DNA of 64,000 nt from Calvatia gigantea (taxonomy: Eukaryota > Basidiomycota > Agaricomycetes > Agaricales > Lycoperdaceae), in contig JACAAK010000005.1 in the NCBI GenBank assembly GCA_025093985.1, positions 310,001 to 374,000 on the forward strand, in the 5' to 3' direction. The first letter of the stretch is position 1. Each line of letters begins with the position of its first letter. A program made the position numbers and the translations under genes. The notes beneath the pieces are model-generated. The model was not told where the DNA came from and searched no databases. It was given only the letters and a program-made list of their open reading frames with translations. Positions 37,745-49,190 of the stretch are shown here, piece by piece.

Positions 37745-38052
37745 TGTTACGACCTTAGTCGGTTTAGACCTCAGGTTGCAGCTCTGGCTAAGTCTTGAGG
37801 GCGAGTAAGGGAAAGAGAACAGAAGGTGGTTAAGCGTACCGAATACAACAGGGTGTATGTATGCTTAAATACATCTAGAGCTATCCGGTTGAACAGATGG
37901 AGTAACTACATGAAACGTCCGGTTAAGGCGTGGTAGTTAGTACGAGTCATATCTTCGGAGAACGCTGGACTAGAATAACTGAAACAGGTACGCAGATAAG
38001 TAGGAATGTAGAATAGCACGGAACTTGTTATGATCGGTGAAAACTCATAACA
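37745..38052 (+). mobile_element. Solo LTR of the Ty3 chromodomain family, target duplication TGATG
   Basis: 308 bases from TGTTACGACC to CTCATAACA, flanked by TGATG (37740-37744 and 38053-38057). It is homologous to the LTRs of the elements at 40107 and 47625 but keeps most CpGs, which makes it a recent insertion. It interrupts the Plavaka remnant. Confidence 0.9.
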
Positions 38053-38748
38053 TGATGCCACTGACCTAGAGTTCACACAACCTGCTCCTATGGTTGACTT
38101 GGATGATATATCAGCAGATATCCCTGCTATGGTGGGCTTTGTTGACTTGGCAAATATCGATTTAACACAGCTCGAAGGTGAACTTAAGAACTTGAGCCTT
38201 CCTTGGAACAAGCCAAACATGATCATATTTCACAATCTCTAGTGGCTTAGTTGTGTGATGGGCTGGGAGTTGATACTTACTCAGATAGTTCTGGGGAAGA
38301 GCACAACAACAATCTCCCATTGGAACTTGAGCCGACAGAGCAAGGTAAGGTTCAATTCCCTAGTGGCTGCCAAATGCTGATGGCTACTTACAGCTCCAAA
38401 TGTTATTTATGGTTCCGAACGACAGAGGTGGACACAGGAGCACCAAGAATCCGAAAATCCTGTGTGGTATCCCTGGCCGGACCAACAGGTATGTGCTTTA
38501 AAATATCCTTGGTCTAACATATTCACTGACTCATCTATTACATCTGGTAAAGTCTTGTGTCTTGGATATCATACACCATCTTCCTCATGCCGCTTTTAGT
38601 GATTCCTAGATGTCTAAAATTTCCTGGTCACATCACTTGCTTGGAGTTCCCCAGGTTCCCTCTCTGACAGTTTTGAAGGCCATTGAAGAATATTTACAGG
38701 ACTTATACGGGGTAAAGACTATTCGTTATGAGGGTTCCTTTGGCCATG
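38053..38748 (+). mobile_element. Plavaka-type DNA transposon remnant
   Basis: Plavaka are CACTA-related transposons with a DDE transposase common in Agaricomycetes. Translation shows DDISADIPAMVGFVDLA, then ENPVWYPWPDQQVC and SHHLLGVPQVPSLTVLKAIE followed by LYGVKTIRYEGSFGHV, which I recognise from the N-terminal part of that transposase. Frames change several times, and the 3' part is cut off by the LTR fragment at 38749. The catalytic region is absent. Confidence 0.6.
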
Positions 38749-38946
38749 TGTTATGACCTTAGTCTGAGTAAACCTCAGATTGCAACTTAGGCTAAGACTT
38801 GAGGGCAAGTAAGGGAAGAAGAACTAGGTGGTTAAGTGTACTGAATACATGAGTATGTATGTACGCTTAAATACTATACAAATATCCAGTTGAATGGATG
38901 GGGAACTACATGAAACATCCAATAGGGATGGCGTCGTAGTTGGTTG
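38749..38946 (+). mobile_element. Truncated LTR of the Ty3 chromodomain family
   Basis: Begins TGTTATGACC and follows the family LTR for 198 bases until a copia LTR starts at 38947. The remaining third of the LTR is not found downstream, so the copia insertion was accompanied or followed by a deletion. Confidence 0.85.
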
Positions 38947-39850
38947 TGTTGAATCTCGATCCGTACCACTACGTTGGTTCAGTCTATTTATAGCTGAAAC
39001 AGATTCTTGAGTACTTCACTCTTGAAGAGAGATAACGAACAATGTACTAGACCACACTCTAGGTTGCTGGTCATGGTCTATTAAATAGAACAATGTACGC
39101 AGTATGCTCTGTATATGCTACTGGCAGATAAGACCTCACCTATATTAGGTAGAACGGTGCACAGACCAGAACTATTAGACATATAAGACCTATGTAGTAT
39201 GTGTATATTCTTTAGACAATTTAGTTTATCTTCTGCCCATCATTCCTCTAAGATATCCCCTAGCTACAGTCTACAACGTGCATCTCAACAAGCCCAGTGA
39301 GTATGACTCCCCTCCACCACTAGCGTAGCTATCATGGTGCACTTGTCTTACCAGGTTATGGGCCCCAACCGCCGCTCACTCCAACCGTGCTTTGCAATAC
39401 TGGTAGAGTGTAGGAGGCTACAGTCATACGCAACCTGGGAGACGGTGGCCCTTTGGTCCATTTGATCCCTGAGTCTGCCTCATGTTGCGATGCATGCATC
39501 ACGCACTGCAGTCCTACATGATGCTAATGCATGTTTACCTTATTCTTAGATATGTCTAAACCGGCTACTGCTCCACTGGGTTTTGTACAAACTCCTAGCA
39601 GGCAACTTCCCATCCTTACTGGGACGGGTAACTACACCATTTGGTCGCTTCACCTTTGGTCTGCACTTATGTGCATTTCCTTAAACGATTGTTCTTGGAC
39701 TGGATGGGACTTCTCTAGAGCACAGGATGAACCAGTGCAATATGAGCAGCTCTATAGACCTGCTCACCCTGCCGTTCCGGCTTCCGGCACTACGCCGGCA
39801 CATCCTGCACGACCAGGAACCCCAATTCCTGTGACTACTGAGGAGCAACT
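38947..39850 (+). mobile_element. Copia 5' LTR plus start of gag (truncated)
   Basis: The LTR begins TGTTGAATCTCG (38947) and probably ends at 39353 just before GGTTATGGGCCCC, a plausible primer-binding site. The gag frame starts at 39549 with MSKPATAPLGFVQTP and has ILTGTGNYTIWSLHLWSAL, typical of copia gag. At about 39850 the sequence switches inside TEEQ to the RNase H end of a copia element, deleting nearly all of gag-pol. Confidence 0.75.
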
Positions 39851-40106
39851 GTTGAGGCCGAATATGTTGCATTAGCCAACGCTGTAAAAGAGACAGTTTG
39901 GCTATGAACCTTGTTGAAGGAGCTTGGCCACCCACAAGTGACAGCAATGACAATCCATGTTGACAACCAGGGCTGTATTGCTCTTTCTCACAATCCCATT
40001 GGGCACTCACATGCCAAACACATTGACATATGTCACCATTTCATCTGTGAACATATTGAGAACAATGAGGTTGACCTAAAATACATGTCCACAAGGGACA
40101 TATTAG
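39851..40106 (+). mobile_element. Copia RNase H end, part 1 (split by Ty3 insertion)
   Basis: Encodes EAEYVALANAVKETVW, MTIHVDNQGCIALSHNP and AKHIDICHHFICEHI, the copia RNase H signature, and breaks at KYMSTRD. The reading resumes at 46445 on the other side of the Ty3 element, which inserted here with target ATTAG. One TGA follows VKETVWL. Confidence 0.88.
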
Positions 40107-40411
40107 TGTTACGACCTTAGTCTGAGTAAACCTCAGGTTGCAACTTAGGCTAAGACTTGAGGGTGAATAAGGGGAGAGAAACTAGGTAGTTAAGCGTACT
40201 GAATACATGAGTATGTATGTATGCTTAAATACTACACAAACATCCAGTTGAATGGATGGGGAACTACATGAAACATCTGACAGGGATAGTGCTGTAGTTA
40301 GTTGGAGTTATACTCGGAGATTGCTCAGTAGGAAATAGCTGAAACAGGTACACAGAAGATAGGAATGTAGACAAATAAAGAACATGATGTGATCAGTGAA
40401 AGTTCACAACA
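40107..40411 (-). repeat. 3' LTR of Ty3 element 1
   Basis: TGTTACGACC...TTCACAACA, 305 bp, beside the purine tract that follows the extra ORF. It is preceded by the target copy ATTAG. Confidence 0.93.
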
Positions 40412-40429
40412 ATACCCCCCGATTAGGCT

Positions 40430-41416
40430 TCATGCCTTAGGAAGCTCATCGAAGTCTCCGTTCACTACTGTGGCGGCAAGTGCTTTTTTAGTGGCAGTGA
40501 TGAGGAACTTTCCTTCGTTGGAATGCACTAAGAAGATGGGTGAGTGGCTTCATCCATCTTGCCAGATAGGGACTGGGATGCCATTGTATGGGAAGTTGGT
40601 GGTAGTGGAGCTGTCCCAGTAGTTCTTGACTATCGAGTTCCAATAGTGTTGGTCCTTTTCTTGTCCTGGCAATACAGTGTGGAATTTTGTGGGTGGAAGA
40701 AAAACCGATATGAGTTGCAGTGGTGTGATGGTTTTTATGAAACGGCAGAGGGCATTGACTTCTTCTTTCATTGAAACTGTGGCTTCTTCGTCCATAGGGG
40801 TATCAGCACGGGCTGGTGTGGGGTTAACGGTGTTGTGCAGTTTGGAAAGGGTGATGTGAATCCTGTTGACCAAGGTGTTGATGTCGGGGTCTTCGTTTGA
40901 CTTGTCTCTTCCAAGTAATTTCATAGCTATGTCGGTGAGCTCTAGGAATATGTTGGCAATGTCGAGGTGGTTAAAGACCTCAAGGCCCAAGTCGATTCAG
41001 CTCTGGAGCCCTTGGACACAATCTTTTTCATTAGGGGTGAGGGTGGACTGGTCTAGTGCTCAGAAGATGGTGGGAATATACTGGTTGGTGGAGGAGGAGG
41101 CATTGGTAAATCCAGCGTACATATTAGCGAAGGTGATGCAAGCAGTGGCGAGGGTAATGTGCCGGTTTACTACCAGTCGTTTGTTCTGGGTGGTAATGTT
41201 TTCGATTTTGCTGTTGGTTGCCTTGTTGACATCTTTGAGCAAGGCTTCAAGGAGGCCTTGTGCAGGGGATGGTGTTTTAGCAAGATTGAAGCAGGTTCCC
41301 TGGGGGGCAGGTGCTTGGCTGTTGCCTGGTTCAGGGAATGGGAGGGAGGAGATTCTGGTAGGTGTGGGGTGAACGAGGGAGTCGATAGCGATACAGTTAG
41401 ACTGGGAGGCAGGCAT
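40430..41416 (-). pseudogene. Extra ORF (ORF3) between pol and 3' LTR of Ty3 element 1
   Basis: ATG at 41416 lies six bases after the pol stop (TGA at 41425-41423). About 328 codons follow: MPASQSNCIAIDSLVHPTPT, a helical part with NRHITLATACITFANMYAGF, TGA after PTIF, then HLDIANIFLELTDIAMKLL, EEVNALCRFIKTITPLQLIS, LPGQEKDQHYW and FLITATKKALAATVVNGDFD, ending next to the polypurine tract. There is no signal peptide, membrane span or zinc finger, so it does not look like an envelope gene. It is clearly homologous to 56465-57447 in element 2. Function unknown. Internal TGA codons make this copy non-functional as it stands. Confidence 0.8.
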
Positions 41417-41422
41417 GTCTGT

Positions 41423-44400
41423 TCAGTTTCTTTGTCTGGGTTGTTTGTTTGATGCTTTTTTGTGTTTTCTGCCCCCTCTTTTATGGGTATCCTCCAGATG
41501 CCTTTTCAGGTAGTCCCTTATGGTGTCTTTCGCATTTTCTAAATTGGACTCCACTGTCCACATATCTTCTTCATTACTGTACCTCTTCCAATAGACCAGG
41601 AATTGATAACTCCTTCCTTATTTTCGCCATCTACGGATCTCCTCTACTTCGTATTCTTCTTCATTGTTGATGATTACTGGGTCTGGTGCTGATGGCAGTT
41701 TTTGACTCAGGAACTCTGCCTGGTGCACTGGTGACAGGAGCTGTTTGTTGAATACATCATGGATAGCCCATCCATCTGGTAGTGTCAGCTGATATGCTGC
41801 TTCTCCTATCTTTTCCTTAATAAGGAAAGGCCCATACCGTTTTTGGCCTAGCTTCTTTGATGATTGATTGGTATGGATATTGGTGTTCTCTAACCATACT
41901 CTATCTCCTGTTTGATATGTGCTGGTACAGGTTCTACTGTGGTCGTGTTGCTGTTTCATCTTTTCTTAGTATGTCCGTAGTGCTAATGAGGCATTGTCTT
42001 GGGCGCGCTGTAGTTGTTCCAGGAATGCTGTGATGGCAGGATTGTTCATTGTCAGCTCATTCTTGCCTTTCCATGGATTCCTTCTGTAGTTTAGGAAGAA
42101 TGGTGTCTCCTGTGTTCCTCCATGCTGTTTGTCATTGTACTAAAATTCTGCGATGGGGAGCCATTCCGCCCAGTCATCCTGGTCATAGTTGCAGTACAGG
42201 TGGATGTAGGTTTCCACTTCTCTGTTGATGTGTTCAGTTTGTCCATCTGTTTGCGGATGATACGCCATTGATAGGTTTCATTTGATGCCGAGCCCTTTGA
42301 ACAACTCCTTGGTGAATTCTGATGCAAATTGAGGTCCTCAGTCACTAAGTACTTTCCTTGGCAATCTGTGTAGCTTCCATATTTCATCTTGGTATATCCT
42401 TGCGACATCCTTTGATGATGCATCCATGGTTGTCACTGAGAGTCATATCATTTTTGTGAAGTGGTCCACAATGACTAATATTGCGTCTTTTCCTTGAGAC
42501 TCTGGCAGTGGTCCGATCATGTCAATACTGATTTCTTCCCAAAGTCCATTTGGTATTGGGAGGGGATATAGTAGTGATTTGAGCAGCGTTGTTCTTGATT
42601 TGTTTCTTTGGCAGGCTTGGCATCCTCGGATATATCTTTTTACATCCCTTCATATTGATGGCCACCAGTAGTCTCGGCTGATTAGTTCTGTCATCCTGTG
42701 TTGTCCTAGGTGTCCTGCATCTGGCATGTCATGGTACTGTATTAGGATCTCTTCTCATAGTTTTTGGTTGGGTGGAACATATGTGCTGTTTTGTTTGTAG
42801 ATAACTCCGTTATCTTTGGTGAGCTGTGATCCTTGCTTCTTTAGTTTGGTTAGGACTGTTGTTTCCTGTCGGGTTTGGCTTCGGATTTGTCTTAGGAAGT
42901 TTGGTTCGATGAATAATTCTGCTCGTAAGAGTATCGTGCTGTCTGTGCCTTTTGTCTGTAGCCAGCTTTCTTGGATCATAGTGACTAGCTTATCTTCTTG
43001 GCTTTCTGGCATTTGGTAGATTCAAGATAGTAAGTCGGCTTTCGTGTTAGTCTTTCCTGGCACATGTCGTAGTGTGAAGTTATAGTCTTGCAGCCGCAGA
43101 TACCACCATGCTTGTCATCCATTCAGCTTTTGTGGTTCTTGGTAGTACTTGAGGTTTTCGTGGTCGGTCCAGATTTCAAATTGTTCTTCGGCATCTAGAA
43201 GGTAGTGTCTCCATTCCTTCAAGGCATGGACAATGGCTAGCAGCTCTTTGTCATATATTTCATAGTTCCGTTCTGCTGGTGACAGAGTTTGTGATGTGAA
43301 AGCAATGGAGTGCCATTTGTCTTCTTGTAGCTGTGAAAGTACCCCCCCTAATGCATAGTCCAATGCATTGACTTCTACTCTGAACTGGCCATGTCTTTGT
43401 GGTAACGTCAGGACAGGTTCTTCGGTGATGTGTTTCTTGAGTTGGTTGAAAGAGTCCTGGTGCTCTTGTGTCCATTCCCATATGGTTGCTCCTTTGAGTT
43501 TGTTTAAGGGTCCTGCAATCATACTGAAGTTTTTGATGAAACAATGATAGTAGTTTGTGAAACCCAGGAACCTTTCTACCCCTTTGGTGTTCTTGGGTTC
43601 AGGCCATTCCTGTACTGATTTTACTTTGTCCTTTTCCATTTCAATTTGTCCGTGTCCTACCCAAACTCCTAGCATTGGGATTTCTTCTGCATCGAAGATG
43701 CACTTGGTTCACTTGAAGCATAAGTTGTACTAGGCCGCTCATTCCAGAAACTGTACTATCCATTCTTTTAACTGCTCCTTAGTGTCTTCTGGGATGGCAA
43801 AGTCGTCCATGTAGTTTACGATGTCTCTGTTTTGTAGAAGGTCGTGGAAGATGCTTGTCATCATTCTGGAGAATGTTCCTGGTGAGTTGCTCAGGCCAAA
43901 ATACATGACTGTCGGCTTGAAGAGTCCCTCATTGGTGAGAAAGGCAGCTTTCCATTTGTCTCCCTCTTTGATCCTGACATTGTTATATCCCCAGATGATA
44001 TCCAACTTGTTGAAGTATTTTGCTTTTCCGAGCTTGTCAATTACTTCACCAATTCTTGGCAATGGTGTTTTATCTTTGATTACTATGTTGTTTAGTCATC
44101 TGTAGTCTTGGATCAGCCTTTTGGATCCGTCTTTCTTTGGGATGAAGAATGTCGGTGCTGTGTATGGGGATTTCAATGGTCATATTCGTCCTGATTCTAG
44201 GTTTTCCTTGATAAATGACTTGAGTTCGTCCTGTTCTTTAACTGTCATATTGTATGTTCCTGCACTTATTTCTTTTGGGGCATCTTCCATCAGGACTATC
44301 TCATGGTCCCATTCGGTTTGTTCTGGAAGCTTGTCAAATGTCGTTTTATTGAATAAGTGCATGAATGGTTGTACATAGTCTGGTAGGTCTTCCGGTTTGG

Positions 44401-44890
44401 TCAGGTCTGGTTCGTCTTCTTCTTCCCATAGGTCTTCCTTAGTGACTGTGCTTCATATTTTTTCGGTGATAGGGATATTCTGATGGGGGAATTGGCAGCC
44501 TGGTGGGCATCAGGTGAACTTGATTTCTCTGTTGTTCCAATCTACCTTCGGGTTGTGTTTGACTAGCCAATCATGTCCTAGGAAGACTTTTGCTCTGTCT
44601 TGTAGTTGTATGACTGAGGCCTCAATTTGTTCCTTATGTCCCTGGATGTCGATGCTGATTATGGTGGTCTCCGTTACTTTTCCACCTTGGTTAGGTGTCC
44701 CATCTGTGTTTAGTACCAAAATTTGTTGTTCCAGTTTCTGGGTAGGGAGCCTTTCTTCATCTACTAGTTTTTTGCTGATGCTGCTGGTTGTGCACCCTGA
44801 GTCTACAATGGCATTGACCATTATCTCCTTTTCTGCTGTTTGTATTTTTCCTTCTAGATTTAGTTTGCGCTTTCTTCTCTGAGGAATCAT
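41423..44890 (-). pseudogene. Ty3 pol polyprotein, element 1 (protease-RT-RNase H-integrase-chromodomain)
   Basis: In order: protease VDSGCTTSS; RT with PKKDGSKRLIQDYR, YFGLSNSPGTFSRMM and VNYMDDFAI (catalytic Asp pair); connection GFTNYYHCFIKNFS; RNase H VEVNALDYALGGVLSQ and ERNYEIYDKELLAIVHALKE; integrase zinc finger (HDMPDAGHLGQHR, CQACQRNK); core with IDMIGPLP, LSD-stop-GPQF and [14 protein letters not shown]; a tail domain; and a chromodomain-like end (EYEVEEI, YQFLVYWKRYSNEEDMW). Stops are mostly TGA at conserved Arg positions. The C-terminal chromodomain, known from chromoviruses to steer insertion to heterochromatin, defines the lineage. Confidence 0.88.
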
Positions 44891-44943
44891 GTAGAATTTG
44901 TCTAATATCCTAGATACAAGCTTTTTGACTCTTGAGATAGTGC

Positions 44944-46059
44944 CTACTCGGAGTCTTTGGAAAAATCCTTCTCTTCTTCGTTGGTGACTTCTTCTACTCC
45001 TCGGACTTGGATCTTCTTGGGCGTGGTGCAGGTTTTAGCTATGTATCCCTTTTTACCACAGTTGTAATATATTAACCCCTTGGGCTTTTTGCAATCCTTG
45101 GCAATGTGACCAAAAATGCTGCAATTGTAGCACTTCGGCTCTCCTTTGTCATTGAAGATGTAATGCCTGCTTCCTATCTCCATGGATTCACCCATTCCTC
45201 CATAGGTGGTGCCGGTGTTTGTTTTCCTGTCTCCTTGGTATTCGGATGCTTCATATCCTTGTCCAATGGATAATATGGCTTCCTTCCATTCTGTATATGT
45301 GTCCGGCCTAGTGGAAGGTGGATAGCCTGTGATTGTATGTATGATATCCTGTCGGGTGTTCTTCCTAAGTAGGAATATGGCATGCTTGCTATCGGTCTTG
45401 GCTTTGCTTTTCAGTACTTCGAATTCGATTAGGTAGTCAGTGGTGTTTCGGTTTCCTTGTTTGAATTTTTCGATCTGCCATTCTGCTTTGCTGTTTGAGG
45501 CGTCATCTGAGAAGGTCCTTTTAAATTCCTTGGAGAAGACCTTCCAATCTACTGAATCTTCGGATTCCAGGATGGCTGGTGCTCTCATAGCTGCATATGC
45601 TCCTGCAGTTCCTCCTCATAGTCTGGCTAGAACTGCTATAGCTTTATCGTCTGCTGAGACTATCTTGTTGAACTTCATGAAGAGTGTCATTGCTCTCCAC
45701 CAGTCATCAAACTTGGTGCAGGTACCATCGAAAAATCCTGGGTTTGGCACTAGGCCTTTCCCACTGGGCGTTGTTGCGGACACTACTGCGTTATTGGTCA
45801 TGTTGGAGTCGGTTTCTGATTCTGTTTCATCTGAGCTTGATTCGTCTGATTTCTCCTGGTGGGCTATCTCTTTCTCTGCTAGGTCGAGTTCATTTAGAAG
45901 TTCTGATAATACTTCTTTTTCTGCTGGTTTTATTCTGGGTTCATCGTGTGTTTCTTCAGGTACTTTGGGGTTTCCTGTTTCTTCTTTGTCTGAAGTTTTG
46001 GATTTGTCGTTAGTGACTTCGAGATTTGGTTCTCTGTATTTGTCTGGGTTTGAGCTCAT
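44944..46059 (-). pseudogene. Ty3 gag, element 1
   Basis: ATG at 46059. An acidic, disordered N-terminus (SDESSSDETESETDS) is followed by a retrotransposon gag core (FDDWWRAMTLFMKFNKI, DSVDWKVFSKEFKRTFSD, WQIEKFKQG) and two CCHC knuckles (CYNCSIFGHIAKDC and YNCGKKGYIAKTC, the first Cys of the second changed to Tyr). One TGA interrupts after AVLARL where element 2 has Arg. Length of about 370 residues is usual. gag and pol are separated by a stop and about 50 bases. Confidence 0.85.
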
Positions 46060-46139
46060 ATACTAGCTCCTGGGTTGCTCCTGTTCAGGCTTATTTCAGC
46101 CTACTCCTTTGCAAGGTAAGGTGGGGATGCTTAACCAAA

Positions 46140-46444
46140 TGTTACGACCTTAGTCTGAGTAAACCTCAGGTTGCAACTTAGGCTAAGACTTGAGGGTGAA
46201 TAAGGGGAGAGAAACTAGGTAGTTAAGTGTACCAAATACATGAGTATGTATGTATGCTTAAATACTACACGAACATCCAGTTGAATGGATGGGGAACTAT
46301 ATGAAACATCTGACAGGGATGGCACTGTAGTTAGTTGGAGTCATACTTGGAGATCGCTCAGTAGGAAATAGCTAAAACAGGTACACAGGAGATAGGAATG
46401 TAGACAAATAAAGAATGCGATGTGATCAGTGAAAGTTCACAACA
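46140..46444 (-). repeat. 5' LTR of Ty3 element 1
   Basis: 305 bp, followed on its pol side by TT TGGTTAAGCATCCCC, read on the minus strand. It shares ends with the 3' LTR. Confidence 0.93.
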
Positions 46445-46880
46445 ATTAGCTGACATTTTTATGAAGGCATTGCCCAAGGAAGCCTTTATGAAATTTAGGA
46501 CCATATTAGGTGTCCTACCCAAAAATTAACACCTTGCTGAGTGGGAGTGTTGAAAATTGGCAGCTCAGTGTCATGTGCTGATGTCATGAAGAATTTTCGG
46601 GTTTCCATATTCATTCTGTTCCATTGTTTCAGTTCCGATTCCACTGCAAAAGTCTTGTTTGTATTGTCTTGTAAATAAGTGTACATTACTGTTTTCTCAC
46701 TTATATGTAGTCTCCTGTATTCTCAAGGTCCAGTTCTTTTCTGTGGACCTCAGGTTCATACCAAGCTGTACTTGTAGTTAGTTTCTTCTAACCCAGTTCT
46801 TTTTCATGGACCTTAGTCCACTGTGAAGCCTGTGAGTACCATTGTCACCTATACTGCACTTACAAAGATATGTCACATCA
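46445..46880 (+). mobile_element. Copia RNase H end, part 2, with 3' LTR
   Basis: Resumes the copia frame at LADIFMKALPKEAFMKFRTIL and ends GVLPKN-stop at 46529. A purine tract GAGTGGGAG precedes an LTR starting TGTTGAAAATTGGCAG at 46548 and running to about 46880 (CACATCA). The LTR is a different family from those at 36278 and 38947, so the gag at 39549 does not belong to this element. Confidence 0.8.
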
Positions 46881-46883
46881 GTA

Positions 46884-47624
46884 GATCTTGGAGAAAATCC
46901 ATGAATGATGCATGATAAAATTTGATTGTCAAGGGACCGAGTCTTGATATGGAGTGAAGAGCAGCACAAGCATTCTGGATTTTTGACTTGGATAAGCCAA
47001 GGCTATTGGCAATTGCATAGATGTTCATATAACTATTGGCATCGGAATACCACGGGGTTGCACTGTGGAGCAGCAGGATTTTCTGGATTGTTAGAAGGAT
47101 CTTTGAGGGGACAGATCACATGATGAGCATATAGAATAGGTCAAGTTCTGACAAGGGATGGCCTGAGCCAGTGCTACCCGCAGCCTGATTTGTAAGTAAA
47201 AGAATGAGGTGTAACTGGTCAATGGGTCCTAATGAATTGCACTTGCCAACAAAATGGACAACAGTGGATGTATAGATGAACAACCCTGCTGAGCAGTCAA
47301 CCAGAATTCCCAGATCCCTCTCAGATGGCCATGGTGATGGAAGATCATGCTTCTCACATATCTTCTCGAGTTCAGATATTAGGTAGCATAAAATTTCATA
47401 GTCAATTTCTCGGGACATTGGAAGCTTGAGGTGTAGGGATAGTGGGCACATGCAGTCTGATGTGAAGGACATGATGATGTGAGATTGTGGGCAACTGAAA
47501 AACACCCAGCGAAAGGGTGTTATCCCATCTTGAACTGATTTTGCAATGATTTCAACTATTTCCTGTTGTACTTTGATTCCAGTATATTTGTTGAGGCCAT
47601 CAATGATGATCATATAGCCCTTCA
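46884..47624 (-). pseudogene. CpG-decayed partial copy of the NACHT gene
   Basis: Aligned without a single gap to 31298-32038 (741 bp each), covering MKGYMIIIDGL down to HASFMDFLQD. The frame is still open over most of its length on the minus strand, with many missense changes (IIDGLNKY for IIDGLDEC, FFSCPQSHI for FFSRPESHI), and it ends in a stop at the LIM end. It lies exactly between a copia 3' LTR and the 5' LTR of Ty3 element 2. It lacks the Walker A part and both gene ends. Confidence 0.93.
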
Positions 47625-47932
47625 TGTTATGGTTTTTCACTGATCACCTCGCATTCTGTCCCTATCTGCATTCCTACACTGCTAGTACATCTGTTTCACC
47701 TATTCCTGCTGAGCAATCTCCAGTTATGACTTGTACTAACTACTATACCTACCTTACCAGATATTTCATTGTAGTTACCCCATCCATTCAACTGAATGAC
47801 TCTTTGTATTTAAGCATACATACACCCATTGTATTTGGTATGCTTAACCATCTCTTGTTCCTCTCCCCTTACTCACCCTCAAGTCTTAGCCTAAGTTGCA
47901 ACCTGAGGTTTACCCAGACTAAGGTCATAACA
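47625..47932 (+). repeat. 5' LTR of Ty3 element 2
   Basis: 308 bp, TGTTATGG...AGGTCATAACA; this is the complement orientation of the element-1 LTRs, consistent with the opposite direction of its genes. Confidence 0.92.
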
Positions 47933-48012
47933 TTTGGTTAAGCATCCCCACCTCACCTTGCAAGGAGTAGGCTGAAATAGGCCTGAACAAAAGACAACCC
48001 AGGAGCTAGTAT

Positions 48013-49137
48013 ATGAGCTCAAACCCAGACAAATACAGAGAACCAAATCTCGAAGTCACTGACGATGAATCTGAAACATCAGACGAGGAAGGAACAGGGA
48101 ACCCTAAAGTACCTGAAGAACCAACTGGAGAAACACATGATGAACCTGGAGCAAACCCAGCAGAAAAAGAAGTACTATCAGAACTTCTAAATGAACTCGA
48201 CCTAGCAGAGGAAGAGTTAGTCCATCAGGAGAAATCAGACAAATCAAGCTCAGACGAAACAGAATCAGAGACTGACTCCGATATGACTGACAATGCAGTA
48301 GTACCCATGACAGTGCCCAGTGGGAAAGGCTTAGTGCTAGACCCAGGGTTTTTCAATGGCATCCACACCAAGTTCGACGACTGGTGGAGGGCAATGACAC
48401 TCTTCATGAAGTTCAATAAAATAGTCTCAGTGGATGATAAAGCCATAGCAGTCTTAGCTAGACTGAGAGGAGGAACAGCAGGAGCCTACGCAGCAATGAA
48501 GGCCCCACAAATCTTAGATGGAGAAGACTCAGTGGACTGGAAAGCATTTTCCAAAGACTTTAGGAAAACCTTCTCTGATGATGCTTTGAACAGCAAAATG
48601 GAATGGCAAATTGAGAAGTTCAAACAAGGAAACAAGAACACTGCTGACTACCTAATTGAATTCCAAGTCCTAAAGAGCAAGGCAAAAACAAATAATAAAC
48701 ATGCAATGTTCCTACTCAAGAAAAACACCAGGCAAGACATCATCCACACTATTACAGGCTACCCACCTAGCGCTAGGCCAGACACCTATGCAGAATGGAC
48801 AGAAGCCATCCTCACCGTAGGACAAGGATATGAAGCATCAGAATACCGAGGAGATAAGAAAACCAACACTGGAACAACCTACAAAGGAATGGGAGAACCA
48901 ATGGAGATAGGAAGCCAACACCACATTTTCAATGCTGAAGGGAAACCTAAATGCTATAATTGCAGCATTTTCAGACATATGGCCAAAGATTGAAAGAAAC
49001 CCAAGGGGTTAACCTGCTACAACTGTGGAAAAATAGGCCACATAGCAAAGGCCTGCACCGCACCAAAGAAGATACAGGTTTGAGGAGTAGAAGAAGTTGA
49101 TGAAGAAAAGAAGGATTTTTCTGAAGACTCCAAGTAG
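48013..49137 (+). pseudogene. Ty3 gag, element 2
   Basis: ATG at 48013, stop TAG at 49135-49137. Acidic N-terminus with DEPGANPAEKEVLSELLNEL, gag core FDDWWRAMTLFMKFNKI, LRGGTAGAYAAMKAPQILDG, and CCHC knuckles CYNCSIFRHMAKD-stop and CYNCGKIGHIAKAC. The first knuckle loses its last Cys region to TGA. A second TGA follows KKIQV where element 1 has Arg. Otherwise full length. Confidence 0.86.
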
Positions 49138-49190
49138 GCACTACCTTGAGAGTCAGAAAGCTTGTATCTAGGATATCAGACAAATTCTAC

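Larger units (their letters stand above)
40107..46444 (-). mobile_element. Ty3 chromodomain retrotransposon 1, complete (6.3 kb)
   Basis: Bounded by LTRs 40107-40411 and 46140-46444 (305 bp each, TGTTACG...TTCACAACA) and by the target duplication ATTAG (40102-40106, 46445-46449). A primer-binding site TTTGGTTAAGCATCCCC adjoins the 5' LTR and a G-rich polypurine tract the 3' LTR. Coding order on the minus strand is gag, pol, then an extra ORF. The two LTRs differ at roughly 15 positions, all transitions by my reading. TGA stops in gag and pol make it inactive. Confidence 0.95.

Noticed and set aside
40430..41416. ORF3 as an envelope gene
   Set aside because: It is in the right place, but there is no signal peptide, no membrane-spanning segment and no Cys pattern of a fusion protein.
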